DNA of 49,682 nucleotides from Thermoanaerobaculia bacterium. Lineage in GTDB: Bacteria; Acidobacteriota; Thermoanaerobaculia; Multivoradales; J023. Each line of letters opens with the position of its first letter. The first letter of the stretch is position 1. Location of the stretch: assembly GCA_028066595.1 (NCBI GenBank), contig JALCBJ010000048.1, positions 1 through 49,682 of the forward strand, read 5' to 3'. Both the position numbers and the translations under genes were made by a program. The notes under the pieces are model-generated. The model saw nothing but the letters and a program-made list of their open reading frames with translations. It did not search any database and was not told where the DNA came from. Positions 16,884 through 25,354 of this stretch are shown in pieces.

Positions 16884-17882
16884 ATGAAGAAACCCGGACT
16901 TGCCCAGATCGACCCGGCCGCGGCACCGGAACCTCACGGGAGCGAGCCATCGGGTGTTGATGTGAGAGTGGCGCGTGACGTGTGCTCCACCGACCGAGCT
17001 GCAGCCGGTCCCGACGCCCAGCCGGGAGGGATCGGCGAGATCACTGCGCATCTCCTGTGCGGGCCCGGCTGCGAGTGCGATGAGAACGGCGTCCCTCTGC
17101 AAACGATCGCCGAACAAGGGCCGGTTCTCAGCGTCCGCGGCCTGTCGTGTTCCTATGGCGACCACGTGGCCTTCCAGAACGTCGATCTCGACGTGGCCAA
17201 AGGGCAGATCACAGCTCTGATCGGCCCTTCGGGTTGTGGCAAGACGTCGCTACTCTCGTGTGTGAATCGTCTCACCGACTTGATCCCCGGCTGTCGCGTC
17301 GCTGGCCGTATCGATCTTGGAGATCTAGACGTGCTGTCGGCCAGCCTCGACACCGTCGCACTCCGGCGGCGGGTCGGAATGATCTTTCAGAAGCCCAACC
17401 CGTTCCCGTTGTCGATCCGCCGCAACCTGGAGCTGCCTCTCCGCGAGCACGGAATGAAGAGCAAGGCACGGCGAGCCGAGACGATAACGAGAGTGCTGCG
17501 CGACGTTGGGCTGTGGGACGAGGTTCGAGACCGTCTCGACGAGCTCGCTACCGGGCTGTCGGGCGGCCAGAAGCAGCGCCTGTGTATCGCTCGAGCCTTG
17601 GCGTTGGAGCCGGAGATCATCCTCTTCGATGAACCCTGCTCGGCTCTCGACCCCATCTCATCGGGCGTCGTCGAGGATCTGATCGCAGGTCTGCGCGGGA
17701 AGTACACCGTCGTCATCGTCACCCACAATCTCGCCCAGGCTCGCCGTATCGCCGATCGTGTGGCCTTCTTCTGGGTACGAAACGGCGTAGGCCGCTTGGT
17801 GGAGCAGGGGACTGCGCAGCAGATCTTCGAGCAACCCGGCGACGAGCTGACGCGTGCCTACGTCGCTGGAATGCGAGGGTAG
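16884..17882 (+). CDS. pstB: Phosphate ABC transporter ATPase PstB with Cys-containing N-terminal extension
   Basis: ATP-binding subunit that powers phosphate import. The canonical domain begins near residue 80: Walker A GPSGCGKTS, Q-loop GMIFQKPNPFPLSI (typical PstB), signature LSGGQKQRLCIARALA, Walker B IILFDEPCSALDPIS and switch histidine VTHNLAQA. The protein has 332 residues against the usual 250-285, because of a roughly 75-residue N-terminal extension of low complexity that ends in C59-x3-C63-x-C65 (LLCGPGCECDENG). The start ATG is 4 bp after pstA. The extension is in frame and coding-like; an internal start is possible but no better candidate is evident. No phoU, phoB or phoR gene follows, unlike many pst operons. 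Confidence 0.93.
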   Translation: MKKPGLAQIDPAAAPEPHGSEPSGVDVRVARDVCSTDRAAAGPDAQPGGIGEITAHLLCGPGCECDENGVPLQTIAEQGPVLSVRGLSCSYGDHVAFQNVDLDVAKGQITALIGPSGCGKTSLLSCVNRLTDLIPGCRVAGRIDLGDLDVLSASLDTVALRRRVGMIFQKPNPFPLSIRRNLELPLREHGMKSKARRAETITRVLRDVGLWDEVRDRLDELATGLSGGQKQRLCIARALALEPEIILFDEPCSALDPISSGVVEDLIAGLRGKYTVVIVTHNLAQARRIADRVAFFWVRNGVGRLVEQGTAQQIFEQPGDELTRAYVAGMRG

Positions 17883-17979
17883 CGCAGACGCTTCCCGAGC
17901 TTCGACTCCTGAATAGCAGCTTCCGTCGAGGCGCTGAAGGGGCGCTTTGCGAACAATTGGCCGGTAGCTTCGTTGGAAG

Positions 17980-17993
17980 GTTAGACGCCTAAC
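17980..17993. promoter_or_regulatory. Small dyad upstream of second orphan permease
   Basis: GTTAG-ACGC-CTAAC is a perfect 5-bp dyad, 30 bp before the permease start at 18024, in an otherwise featureless 141-bp gap. A regulator-binding site or weak promoter element is possible. Confidence 0.3.
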
Positions 17994-18023
17994 TCTCCGC
18001 CGACTCTCGCCGGGAGGCAATCC

Positions 18024-20480
18024 ATGCACTCGATCCCCCGCCTGCGCCCCGTCCTCCGCCGTCTCTCGCGCTCCCGAGGTTTTGCCTTGGTGGCCCTCCT
18101 CACCCTCGCTATCGGTGTGGGCACCAACGTCGCGGTATTCAGCGTCGTCCATGGAGTTCTGCTGCAGCCGTTGCCCTATCCGGAACCAGATCGCCTCGTG
18201 GGTCTGTGGCATGAGGCACCGGCCTTGGGATTCGACGAGGTAAACCAGTCGCCGGCGACGTATCTCACGTACCGCGACGAAGGCGAAGTTTTCGACGACG
18301 TCGGCATGTGGGATTCCAACTCAGTCTCGATCACCGGTCTCGATCAACCGGTGGAGGTCGAGGCCATGTTGGTCACGGATGGCACGCTACCTCTGCTGGG
18401 CGCTTCGACGGCGGTGGGGCGGTTGTTCACGGCAGAAGATGATTCTCCCGACTCGCCGGAGACGGTCATCCTCGGACACGATTTCTGGTTGAAGCGATTT
18501 GGTGGTGAACGTGATGTGCTGGGGCGGAGTCTCCAGGTCGACGGCCGCGAGCGGGAGATCGTCGGCGTCATGCAACGTGGCTTCCGGCTCCTCGACCATG
18601 CGCCGGCTGTCTACCTACCGTTCCGGTTCGATCGGAGCGAGGTGATGATGGGTAACTTCAGCTATCAGGGCTTGGCGCGCCTGGTGCCTGGAGCCACCTT
18701 GGAGCAGGCGAACGCCGAGGTAGAGCGGCTGATTCCCGTGGCCGCCGAGTCGTTCCCAGGGCCGTTGACTTTGCAGAACCTGCAGGAAGCGCAGTTCGGC
18801 GCCAAAGTACGACCTCTGGAGGTCGACGTGGTGGGTGACATCGGCGCCACTCTCTGGGTGCTGATGGGCACGGTGGGAATTGTGCTGTTGATCGCTTGTG
18901 CCAACGTAGCCAACCTGTTCCTGGTGCGTGCCGAACGTCGCCAGGTGGAGATTGCTGTGCGGCGGGCGCTCGGGGCCGACCGCAAGACGGTCTTCTTCGA
19001 GCATCTGTCAGAAAGCCTGGTATTGGCGGTGGCGAGCGGCCTGCTGGGACTGGGCCTGGCGGCTGGCGGACTGCGTCTGCTGCGGGCGCTCGAGCCGCGG
19101 GGCTTGCCGCGTTTGCAGGACATCTCGGTCGACCCGCAGGTGATCGGATTCACCGGCGTGTTGACTCTGATGTCGGGTCTGTTGTTGGGACTGGCATCGG
19201 CTGTCCGCCGCGGGCCGGGCCTCAACGCGACGTTGCGCGAGGGCGGCCGCGGTGCCTCCACCGGCAAACAACGCTTTCATGCACGCAACGCGCTGGTGGT
19301 CGGCCAGATGGCTCTGGCTCTCGTCTTGCTGGTGGGTTCGGGCCTGCTGCTGCGGAGCTTCGAGGCTCTGCGCAGCGTCAATCCTGGATTTGCCCTCCCT
19401 GAGGACGTTCTGACGGTGCGTCTCTCGCTGCCCGAGGCCGAGATCGAAGATTCGGACCAGGTGATCGCGGTGTATCGGCAGATGGCGACACAACTCGCAG
19501 CCATTCCCGGTGTCGCGAGGGTAGGAGCTGCCTCGTCGATCACCATGGATGGCTGGGCCAGCAACGATGCGTTGTACGTTGACGGCTTCCCGATGCCGGA
19601 GGGACAGCTGCCGCCCATCCGACGTTTCAAGTGGATCACCGAAGGCTATTTCGAAGCGATGGGCAACCCCCTCGTGGCCGGGCGGGACATCACTTGGGGA
19701 GACATCGAATCCCGCGCTCACGTGGTGGTGATAACGGAGAATCTGGCGCTTGAGTATTGGCGCAGCGCGGCGGACGCCATCGGCCGGCAAGTCCGACCTG
19801 ATGCCGATGGCCCGTGGCGGACCGTCGTAGGCGTGGTCGGCGATGTTCACGACGACGGGACCGACCAGAATGCGGTGCCAGTCGTCTTCTGGCCGATGGC
19901 ATTGCGAGATTTTTGGGACGAGGAGGAGCGTGTCCGCCGTTCTCTGGCGTTCGCCCTACGTTGCGAGCGGCCCATTGGCACCGATTTGCTACATGAGGTC
20001 CAAACGGCGGTGTGGTCGGTCAACTCCAACATTCCGCTGGCCAACTTGCGCACCCTGGGAGAGATTCTCGACCGTTCTATGGCGCGTACCTCATTCACGC
20101 TGGTGATGCTGGGCTTGGCCGCGGGCGTCGCCGTTCTTCTGGGCCTGGTGGGTATTTTCGGCGTCACCTCGTACGCAGCCAGCCTGCGTACCCGCGAAAT
20201 CGGCGTCCGTATGGCGCTCGGTGCGCGCAAAGGTGACGTCCGTTGGATGGTGTTGCGCCAAGCGCTGGTGCTCGCCGGCGCCGGCGCAGGCCTCGGTCTC
20301 GTCGCTGCGGCAGCCTTGACGCGCACGATGACCTCGCTGCTCTTCGGTGTCTCAGCCTTCGATCCACTGACTTACGCCGGCGTAGCACTTCTGTTGGTCG
20401 CGCTGGCGCTCGGTGCCAGCTATCTGCCGGCCTACCGCGCGGCCGGTCTCGACCCGATCTACGCGTTGCGCCAAGACTAG
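18024..20480 (+). CDS. Orphan MacB/FtsX-type ABC permease (ADOP family), second copy
   Basis: An 818-residue duplicated permease. The ATG has GGGAGG 6 nt upstream. Unlike the copy at 9319 it lacks the long soluble prefix and starts almost directly with the first membrane helix (FALVALLTLAIGVGTNVAVFSVVHGVLLQPLPYPEPDRLV). A periplasmic domain (VILGHDFWLKRFGGERDVLG) follows. The central FtsX block contains ACANVANLFLVRAERRQVEIAVRRALGADR. The second half repeats the architecture, ending with VGIFGVTSYAASLRTREIGVRMALGARKGDV and YRAAGLDPIYALRQD, the usual ADOP C-terminus. There is no adjacent PadR gene and no ATPase. It follows pstB after 141 bp on the same strand but is unlikely to share its role. 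Substrate unknown. Confidence 0.9.
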   Translation: MHSIPRLRPVLRRLSRSRGFALVALLTLAIGVGTNVAVFSVVHGVLLQPLPYPEPDRLVGLWHEAPALGFDEVNQSPATYLTYRDEGEVFDDVGMWDSNSVSITGLDQPVEVEAMLVTDGTLPLLGASTAVGRLFTAEDDSPDSPETVILGHDFWLKRFGGERDVLGRSLQVDGREREIVGVMQRGFRLLDHAPAVYLPFRFDRSEVMMGNFSYQGLARLVPGATLEQANAEVERLIPVAAESFPGPLTLQNLQEAQFGAKVRPLEVDVVGDIGATLWVLMGTVGIVLLIACANVANLFLVRAERRQVEIAVRRALGADRKTVFFEHLSESLVLAVASGLLGLGLAAGGLRLLRALEPRGLPRLQDISVDPQVIGFTGVLTLMSGLLLGLASAVRRGPGLNATLREGGRGASTGKQRFHARNALVVGQMALALVLLVGSGLLLRSFEALRSVNPGFALPEDVLTVRLSLPEAEIEDSDQVIAVYRQMATQLAAIPGVARVGAASSITMDGWASNDALYVDGFPMPEGQLPPIRRFKWITEGYFEAMGNPLVAGRDITWGDIESRAHVVVITENLALEYWRSAADAIGRQVRPDADGPWRTVVGVVGDVHDDGTDQNAVPVVFWPMALRDFWDEEERVRRSLAFALRCERPIGTDLLHEVQTAVWSVNSNIPLANLRTLGEILDRSMARTSFTLVMLGLAAGVAVLLGLVGIFGVTSYAASLRTREIGVRMALGARKGDVRWMVLRQALVLAGAGAGLGLVAAAALTRTMTSLLFGVSAFDPLTYAGVALLLVALALGASYLPAYRAAGLDPIYALRQD

Positions 20481-20487
20481 AGGGGTG

Positions 20488-21132
20488 TCAGCCGTGCGGC
20501 GACTCGACCGGCTCCGTCGCCGGGCGCCGGAAGACCAGTTCCTGCATACCATTGCGCAACTGGAAGCTGCGCAACGGCTCGAATTCGGCGAGGACCTGCT
20601 CCACCTGCCGGGTGTGAAGGCTGGGGGACGGTAGCTTGCGCCCATCCGGCAGCACGTAATAGAGCCGATCTTCGGTCAAGATCTTGAAGTGGATCGGGGT
20701 CGGTGGGATGGCCGCGACGTTGGACGCCAAGACGAGGATCAATGCTTGATCCCGGGTCAGATCCGCCAGCAGCCGCCCGAATTTCCGACGGTCGGGTAGG
20801 TCGAAGTAGTGCAGTAGATCCCACACCAGCACGATGTCGAACTGGCGGTCGGGGAGCTCGAGCTGATCCACCTCGAATCGGAACTTGTCGGCGCGGCGGC
20901 CGCGTTGGCTTGCGTCTTGAAAGATGTCGCAGACGTCCACCTCCTGGGCGAGCTTGCTCAGGTACTGGAGGCTTTCGGTCGACGTAGGTCCGAGGTCCAG
21001 GACCGCTCCCGGGCGTCTCCGACGCGTCGACTGCACCAAGAGCTCGAAACCGGGAGAGGGCTGGATACCTTCGACGATCTGGCCTGCCTCCGCGCCACGG
21101 GAGAAAGGCTTCTTGCGGCCGAACCAGCTCAC
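20488..21132 (-). CDS. Class I SAM-dependent methyltransferase-like protein
   Basis: A protein of 214 residues from a GTG at 21132 that overlaps the preceding SDR stop by 4 bp (GTGA), which decides the start. Motif I is degenerate but recognisable (GAVLDLGPTSTESLQYL, in place of D-x-G-x-G). An acidic residue ends the next strand (VDVCDIFQ), and the post-motif block RQFDIVLVWDLLHYFDLPDR then LADLTRDQALILVLAS follows the order of the Rossmann methyltransferase fold. The C-terminal part (FKILTEDRLYYVLPDGRKL...) probably recognises the acceptor. The acceptor is unknown. The gene is the last in the minus-strand operon sseA-sufE-SDR-methyltransferase, and its stop is only 7 bp from the convergent permease stop. 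Confidence 0.72.
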   Translation of the reverse strand: MSWFGRKKPFSRGAEAGQIVEGIQPSPGFELLVQSTRRRRPGAVLDLGPTSTESLQYLSKLAQEVDVCDIFQDASQRGRRADKFRFEVDQLELPDRQFDIVLVWDLLHYFDLPDRRKFGRLLADLTRDQALILVLASNVAAIPPTPIHFKILTEDRLYYVLPDGRKLPSPSLHTRQVEQVLAEFEPLRSFQLRNGMQELVFRRPATEPVESPHG

Positions 21133-21899
21133 GTGCGCAGGTAGGAGGCGCCGTTGACGTCGACGATCGCACCGGTGGCGAACTCTGCTTCGTCGTCTGC
21201 CATGGCCAGGACCCAGTAGGCCACGTCCTGAACCTTGGCGACTCGATGCAGCGGGCTCTGCTCTCGGATAGCGTCGATCTTTTCGGGAGTCAGGTAGGGC
21301 CTGGCCATCGCAGTTTCCACAAAACCGGGTGCGACGGCGTAGACGAAGATGCGGTGAGGCGCCAGGGCGAGCGCCAGACTCTGTGACAGAGAGTTGAGGG
21401 CTGCCTTGGAGGCGCCGTAGGCGGGATTGTCCGGTTCGCCGCGAAATGCACCCCGGGATGAGATGTTGACGATACGGCCTCCAGTACCCGCGCGGATCAT
21501 GTGATGGGCGGCTCGATGACAGGCGTTGGCCGCTCCGATCAAGTTGATGCCGAGGGTCCGGCGCCAGATCTCCTGCCATTCCTCATACCGAGCCTCTACG
21601 GGGGGATGACGTTCGTAGATTCCCGCATTGTTCACCAGGATGTCGATGCCGCCGGCGGCGTCGACCACGGAGTCGATCATGTCCGCGACTTGTTGGGCAT
21701 CCAGTAGGTCGGCCTGTACGGCTTCGTGGCGTCCTGACCCCGGTAGCCCGGCCAGGCACTGTTCCGCACGATTGCGTCCGCTTGAGTAGTGGACGAAGAC
21801 CCTGGCGCCTTCGGTGGCGAAACGGCGACAGATCTCTCCGCCGATTCCACCGGAACCCCCGGTGACCAGCACTCGTCGATCAGTGAATCTACCGCTCAC
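21129..21899 (-). CDS. SDR-family oxidoreductase (FabG-like)
   Basis: Classical short-chain dehydrogenase/reductase of 256 residues. The cofactor motif TGGSGGIG is at the N-terminus, NNAG near residue 91, the catalytic Ser in NISSRGAF, and Tyr/Lys in YGASK; PGFVETAMA follows as in the family. The substitution HYSSGRNRAE after the second strand suggests NADPH rather than NAD. Such enzymes reduce 3-oxoacyl or other keto groups; the substrate cannot be assigned. It lies 21 bp after sufE and is coupled by a 4-bp overlap to the methyltransferase gene. Confidence 0.9.
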   Translation of the reverse strand: MSGRFTDRRVLVTGGSGGIGGEICRRFATEGARVFVHYSSGRNRAEQCLAGLPGSGRHEAVQADLLDAQQVADMIDSVVDAAGGIDILVNNAGIYERHPPVEARYEEWQEIWRRTLGINLIGAANACHRAAHHMIRAGTGGRIVNISSRGAFRGEPDNPAYGASKAALNSLSQSLALALAPHRIFVYAVAPGFVETAMARPYLTPEKIDAIREQSPLHRVAKVQDVAYWVLAMADDEAEFATGAIVDVNGASYLRT

Positions 21900-21920
21900 G
21901 TCGTCGTCCCTTTCCCGCCT

Positions 21921-22388
21921 CTACGATCCGTTGCTGGTCTCGGCCAGTCGCGTTTCGGCCAAGTGGTTCTTGGCGGATTGGGTCACCATGGACACCATCC
22001 CCATCAGGCCCATGGACTTGCCCATGGACAACTCGCGTCCGAAGACATCGTAGACCAGGTCTCCCGAGACGGAAGCCACCTCGGTGACCGGCCGACCCGA
22101 GAGGTGCTCACCCAGGATGACCGCCATGGCCTTGGCCGAGATTCCCTGAGGATTGTCTACGGCGAAATGGAACGTGAACGTATCGGCGTCGTCACCGCGC
22201 TCCGCCCAGACGTAGGCCTCCGATTCACAGGCTGGGACCTTGTGTTGGTCGGAGTAGGGTCGCCGGGCGATGTCCTCGGGTACTTCCCGAAAGCGGCCGG
22301 CGATGTCGATGAGCATCTGGATCCGGTCGGAGCGATCCAGGATTTGGAGCATCGAGACCAGATCCCGGAGATCCGCGGGATACGTCAT
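21921..22388 (-). CDS. sufE: SufE-family sulfur acceptor protein
   Basis: A small cytosolic protein of 155 residues that accepts persulfide sulfur on a conserved cysteine and passes it on, classically from SufS to SufB in Fe-S cluster assembly. Conserved elements are DLVSMLQILDRSDRIQMLIDIAGRF, the active-site segment KVPACESEAYVW (the single cysteine) and FTFHFAVDNPQGISAKAMAVILGEHLSG. The start is the ATG at 22388, 7 bp after the sseA stop. There is no sufS or sufBCD nearby. Instead it follows a thiosulfate sulfurtransferase, as in mycobacterial sseA-sufE pairs, which suggests SseA or a remote desulfurase as sulfur donor. Confidence 0.9.
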   Translation of the reverse strand: MTYPADLRDLVSMLQILDRSDRIQMLIDIAGRFREVPEDIARRPYSDQHKVPACESEAYVWAERGDDADTFTFHFAVDNPQGISAKAMAVILGEHLSGRPVTEVASVSGDLVYDVFGRELSMGKSMGLMGMVSMVTQSAKNHLAETRLAETSNGS

Positions 22389-22395
22389 GGCGACG

Positions 22396-23256
22396 CTACT
22401 TCTCGATCGGCACGCCGACCAGATTGCCCCATTCCGTCCAGCTGCCGTCGTAGTTGCGTACCTGCGGGTAGCCGAGCAGGCGGGTGAGAACGAACCAGGT
22501 GTGGCTCGAACGCTCACCGATGCGGCAGTAGACGACGACGTCGTCATCGCTGGACAGGCCCTTTTCGTTCTCGTAGATGGCGCGCAGCTCGTCGGCTGTC
22601 TTGAAGGTGCCGTCGTCCGCCACGGCGCGGCCCCAGGGCACGTTGTGAGCTCCGGGGATATGACCTCCTCGGAGGGCACCTTCGTTCGGATAGTCGGGCA
22701 TATGCATGCGTTCGCCGGAGAACTCCTCGGGGCTGCGGACGTCGATCAGCGGCAGGCCAGCGTCGACGTGGGAGAGCACATGATCACGGAAAGCGCGGAT
22801 GATCGAGTCGTCGCGCTGCGGCGCCTGGTATTGCGTCGGCTCGTAGGTGGGTACCTCGCGACTCAGCTCGCGTCCCTCCTGCTGCCATTTCAAACGTCCA
22901 CCGTCCATGATTCTCGCGTTGTCGTGGCCGAAGAGGTGGAAGACCCAGTAGGCATAGCAAGCCCACCAGTTGTTCTTGTCACCATAGAAGACGACCGTGG
23001 TGTCCGGCGTGATGCCGATGCGCCGGGTCAATGCCTCGAAGCCTTCGTGGTCGAGATAGTCGCGGCGCAAGGGATCGTTGAGGTCGCGCGTCCAATCCAC
23101 CTCGACGGCACCGGGAATGTGCCCGGACGGGTAGACCAGTGGGTCTTCGTTCGATTCCACTAGACGGACGCTCGGATCATCTAGATGACGCGCCACCCAA
23201 TCGGTGGAGACAAGGGTGTCGGGACGAGCGTAGCCGCGGCCATCGATATCGGTCAT
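22396..23256 (-). CDS. sseA: Thiosulfate sulfurtransferase (tandem rhodanese)
   Basis: Two rhodanese domains in 286 residues. The N-terminal domain (about 14-130: [33 protein letters not shown]) lacks the catalytic cysteine in its loop and is structural. The C-terminal domain (about 165-280) has [24 protein letters not shown] and the active loop [15 protein letters not shown], whose cysteine carries the persulfide and whose sequence matches thiosulfate-specific CysA/SseA enzymes. The ATG at 23256 has GGAG 6 nt upstream. It is the first gene of a four-gene minus-strand operon (sufE follows after 7 bp). Likely role: moving sulfane sulfur into the SufE-dependent pathway, or cyanide/thiosulfate metabolism. 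Confidence 0.92.
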   Translation of the reverse strand: MTDIDGRGYARPDTLVSTDWVARHLDDPSVRLVESNEDPLVYPSGHIPGAVEVDWTRDLNDPLRRDYLDHEGFEALTRRIGITPDTTVVFYGDKNNWWACYAYWVFHLFGHDNARIMDGGRLKWQQEGRELSREVPTYEPTQYQAPQRDDSIIRAFRDHVLSHVDAGLPLIDVRSPEEFSGERMHMPDYPNEGALRGGHIPGAHNVPWGRAVADDGTFKTADELRAIYENEKGLSSDDDVVVYCRIGERSSHTWFVLTRLLGYPQVRNYDGSWTEWGNLVGVPIEK

Positions 23257-23345
23257 AGGGAGCTCCTGGGGGGTCTTGGCTGTGCGTTGAGGCAATGAGA
23301 TGGAGGGTCGACGGCGGTTCGAGCGTGACGAGTCGACGCCGATCC

Positions 23346-23369
23346 CCCCGAAGTTGCCGAATTTCGGGG
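23346..23369. promoter_or_regulatory. Dyad upstream of lytic transglycosylase promoter
   Basis: The arms CCCCGAA (23346-23352) and TTCGGGG (23363-23369) are perfectly complementary, with the nested dyad CCGAA-T-TTCGG (23357-23367) overlapping the right arm. It lies 12 bp upstream of a TATAAT box in the divergent sseA/transglycosylase region; candidate operator. Confidence 0.4.
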
Positions 23370-23380
23370 CGCTTGGCCAG

Positions 23381-23386
23381 TATAAT
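23381..23386 (+). promoter_or_regulatory. -10 box (TATAAT) of the lytic transglycosylase gene
   Basis: A perfect TATAAT lies 48 bp before the ATG at 23435. No good -35 box is found at 16-18 bp (CGAATT at 17 bp), so the promoter may need an activator, perhaps at the dyad just upstream. Confidence 0.5.
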
Positions 23387-23434
23387 TCCATGATGCCGTG
23401 ACATGCTTGGTTACGGCGACATGGCCGACAAGGC

Positions 23435-25234
23435 ATGGAATCGGGGATTTCTTCCGGGAGTGTATACATCTTGAACTTCAGCGCAGTCGTAGAAGCCCAT
23501 TCGACGCGTCGAACGGCCCTTGCAACCTTGGCACTGGCCCTGTGGATGGCTGTGGCTCCGGCGGACGTTTCCCGGGCCCAGCCCACGGCCGAGCCGGTCG
23601 CGGCAGACGGAACTCAGAAACGAGCCGTAGATCCGGAGCTGTTTCCCCTTCCCGAGGAACTGGAGGACGCGGTCGACTTCTGGTTCAAGGTCTACACGCA
23701 GTACCCGTCGACCACCAAGCTGTTGCACGATGAGCTACATCTGGGGGTGGTCTACGCGGCGCTCGATTTCTCCAAGCTGGAGAAGAGCAACACCTCGGAG
23801 CGACGCAAGCGCGAGATCCGTCGGGATCACGTGCGTAAGACCGAACGCAAGTACCGGTCGATTCTCGACCATCTCGCCAAAGGCACCGATTCGCCGTACC
23901 CAGAGGAGCAGCGGCGCGTGGAGCTGATGTTCGGCGACGTGCCCGGGGGCCGCTCGAAGTACACCGCAGCCAAGTCTCGATTCCGTACGCAGACCTGCTT
24001 GCGCGATCATTTTTCCGCGGCGATCGAGCGATCCGGTATCTACATGTCGACCATCGAGCAGATCTTCCGTGCCGAAGGACTGCCCGTAGAGCTGACCCGG
24101 CTGCCATTCGTGGAATCGATGTTCCAATGGAAGGCGCGCTCGTCGGCCGCCGCCGGTGGTATCTGGCAGTTCGTCCCGTCGACGGCGCGGGCCTACCTCG
24201 AGATGACGGCGGAGTACGACCAGCGCTACGACCCACTGGTGGCCACGAAGGCCGCCGCACGTTTTCTGGGCGAGAACCATCGCGCGCTGGATTCGTGGCC
24301 GCTGGCGGTGACGGCCTACAACCATGGTCGATATGGGATGAAGCGGGCTGCGAAGCGGCACGGAACGGACATCGCGGCCATCGTCAAGAATTACCGCTCC
24401 CGTACGTTCGGCTTCGCATCGCGGAACTTCTACGCCGAGTTCCTCGCCGCCGCGCGCGTCTACCACCAACGGAAGCGCATCTTTCCCGGCGTCGAGCCTC
24501 TTCCGCCCCTGGATTACGCGCCTTTCGAGCCTGCGCACTATGTGCCGGTTCCCGAGTTGGTAGCGGCGGCTGGAGCCGATGCCGACGTGCTGCGAGCGAT
24601 GAATCCAGCGATCTCCCGTGAGGTCTGGAGCGGCGACCTGTACCTGCCCAAGGGTTACGAGCTGAGGGTCCCCTCGACGCAGCTCGAGAGCTTCCAGGCG
24701 GCGTACGATTCGTTGCCCGGAACTCTCAAGACACCCCATCAGATGGGACTCCGGTACCGCGTCCGGCCTGGTGACAGTCTGTCGCGGATCGCATCGCGCT
24801 ACGGCACATCGGCCTCGGCCATTCAGCGCGCCAACGGTCTGCGCAGCGCGAACCGTATCCGTGCCGGTCAGGTGCTGCTCATCCCGCCCAAGGGCGGCGC
24901 ACGTTTCGCCGTGCGCGGCGCGTCGACGCCAGCTTCCCACGTGGTGCAGCGTGGCGAGTCGTTGTCACTGATCGCATCGCGCTACGGCACCAGTGTCGCG
25001 GCGCTACAGAAGGCCAACGGTCTCAGGCGGCCAGACAATCTGCAGGTCGGCCAGCGCCTGACCATCCCTGCCGGCGGTGCGGCATCTTCAGGACGGGCTA
25101 CCCACACAGTACGCAGTGGCGAGACCTTGGCGAAGATCGCCCGGCGCTATGGCACGACGGTAGCGGCACTTCAAAGAGCGAATCGGCTCTCCGGGCACAT
25201 CATCCAGCCTTCACAGGTCTTGGTCATCCCGTAG
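23435..25234 (+). CDS. MltD-like lytic murein transglycosylase with three LysM domains
   Basis: Envelope enzyme that cleaves the glycan strands of peptidoglycan to 1,6-anhydromuramyl products. It has 599 residues. A hydrophobic export segment ([23 protein letters not shown]) is followed by a helical region. The SLT catalytic domain is at about 205-320: [15 protein letters not shown] with catalytic Glu227, then [14 protein letters not shown] and [12 protein letters not shown]. Three peptidoglycan-binding LysM modules begin at residues 440, 502 and 557 (each of the type [17 protein letters not shown]...ANGL...I..GQ.L.IP). The ATG at 23435 has a weak ribosome site; TTG at 23471 with GGGAG upstream is an alternative that would shorten the signal peptide. 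It has its own promoter and is probably monocistronic. Confidence 0.93.
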   Translation: MESGISSGSVYILNFSAVVEAHSTRRTALATLALALWMAVAPADVSRAQPTAEPVAADGTQKRAVDPELFPLPEELEDAVDFWFKVYTQYPSTTKLLHDELHLGVVYAALDFSKLEKSNTSERRKREIRRDHVRKTERKYRSILDHLAKGTDSPYPEEQRRVELMFGDVPGGRSKYTAAKSRFRTQTCLRDHFSAAIERSGIYMSTIEQIFRAEGLPVELTRLPFVESMFQWKARSSAAAGGIWQFVPSTARAYLEMTAEYDQRYDPLVATKAAARFLGENHRALDSWPLAVTAYNHGRYGMKRAAKRHGTDIAAIVKNYRSRTFGFASRNFYAEFLAAARVYHQRKRIFPGVEPLPPLDYAPFEPAHYVPVPELVAAAGADADVLRAMNPAISREVWSGDLYLPKGYELRVPSTQLESFQAAYDSLPGTLKTPHQMGLRYRVRPGDSLSRIASRYGTSASAIQRANGLRSANRIRAGQVLLIPPKGGARFAVRGASTPASHVVQRGESLSLIASRYGTSVAALQKANGLRRPDNLQVGQRLTIPAGGAASSGRATHTVRSGETLAKIARRYGTTVAALQRANRLSGHIIQPSQVLVIP

Positions 25235-25280
25235 GAGCCGACCAGAAAACGTGGGGATCTTTCTTGAAATCCCCCTCCAA

Positions 25281-25303
25281 CTCCCCCTTACTAAGAGGGG
25301 GAG
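25281..25303. terminator. G/C-run hairpin between convergent genes, possible dispersed element
   Basis: CTCCCCC and GGGGGAG arms are extended by TTA/TAA with a 2-nt bulge around a single C. The flanking CCCCCTCCAA on the left gives the whole stretch 25270-25318 an unusual poly-C/poly-G character unlike the surrounding sequence. It sits between the transglycosylase stop (25234) and the convergent VWA-gene stop (25355). It may be a bidirectional terminator or a fragment of a dispersed palindromic repeat. Confidence 0.5.
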
Positions 25304-25354
25304 AGTTTATGGAAGAGGGGAGAGCCGCGACGGTCCCGTTGAGGATTCAATGCA

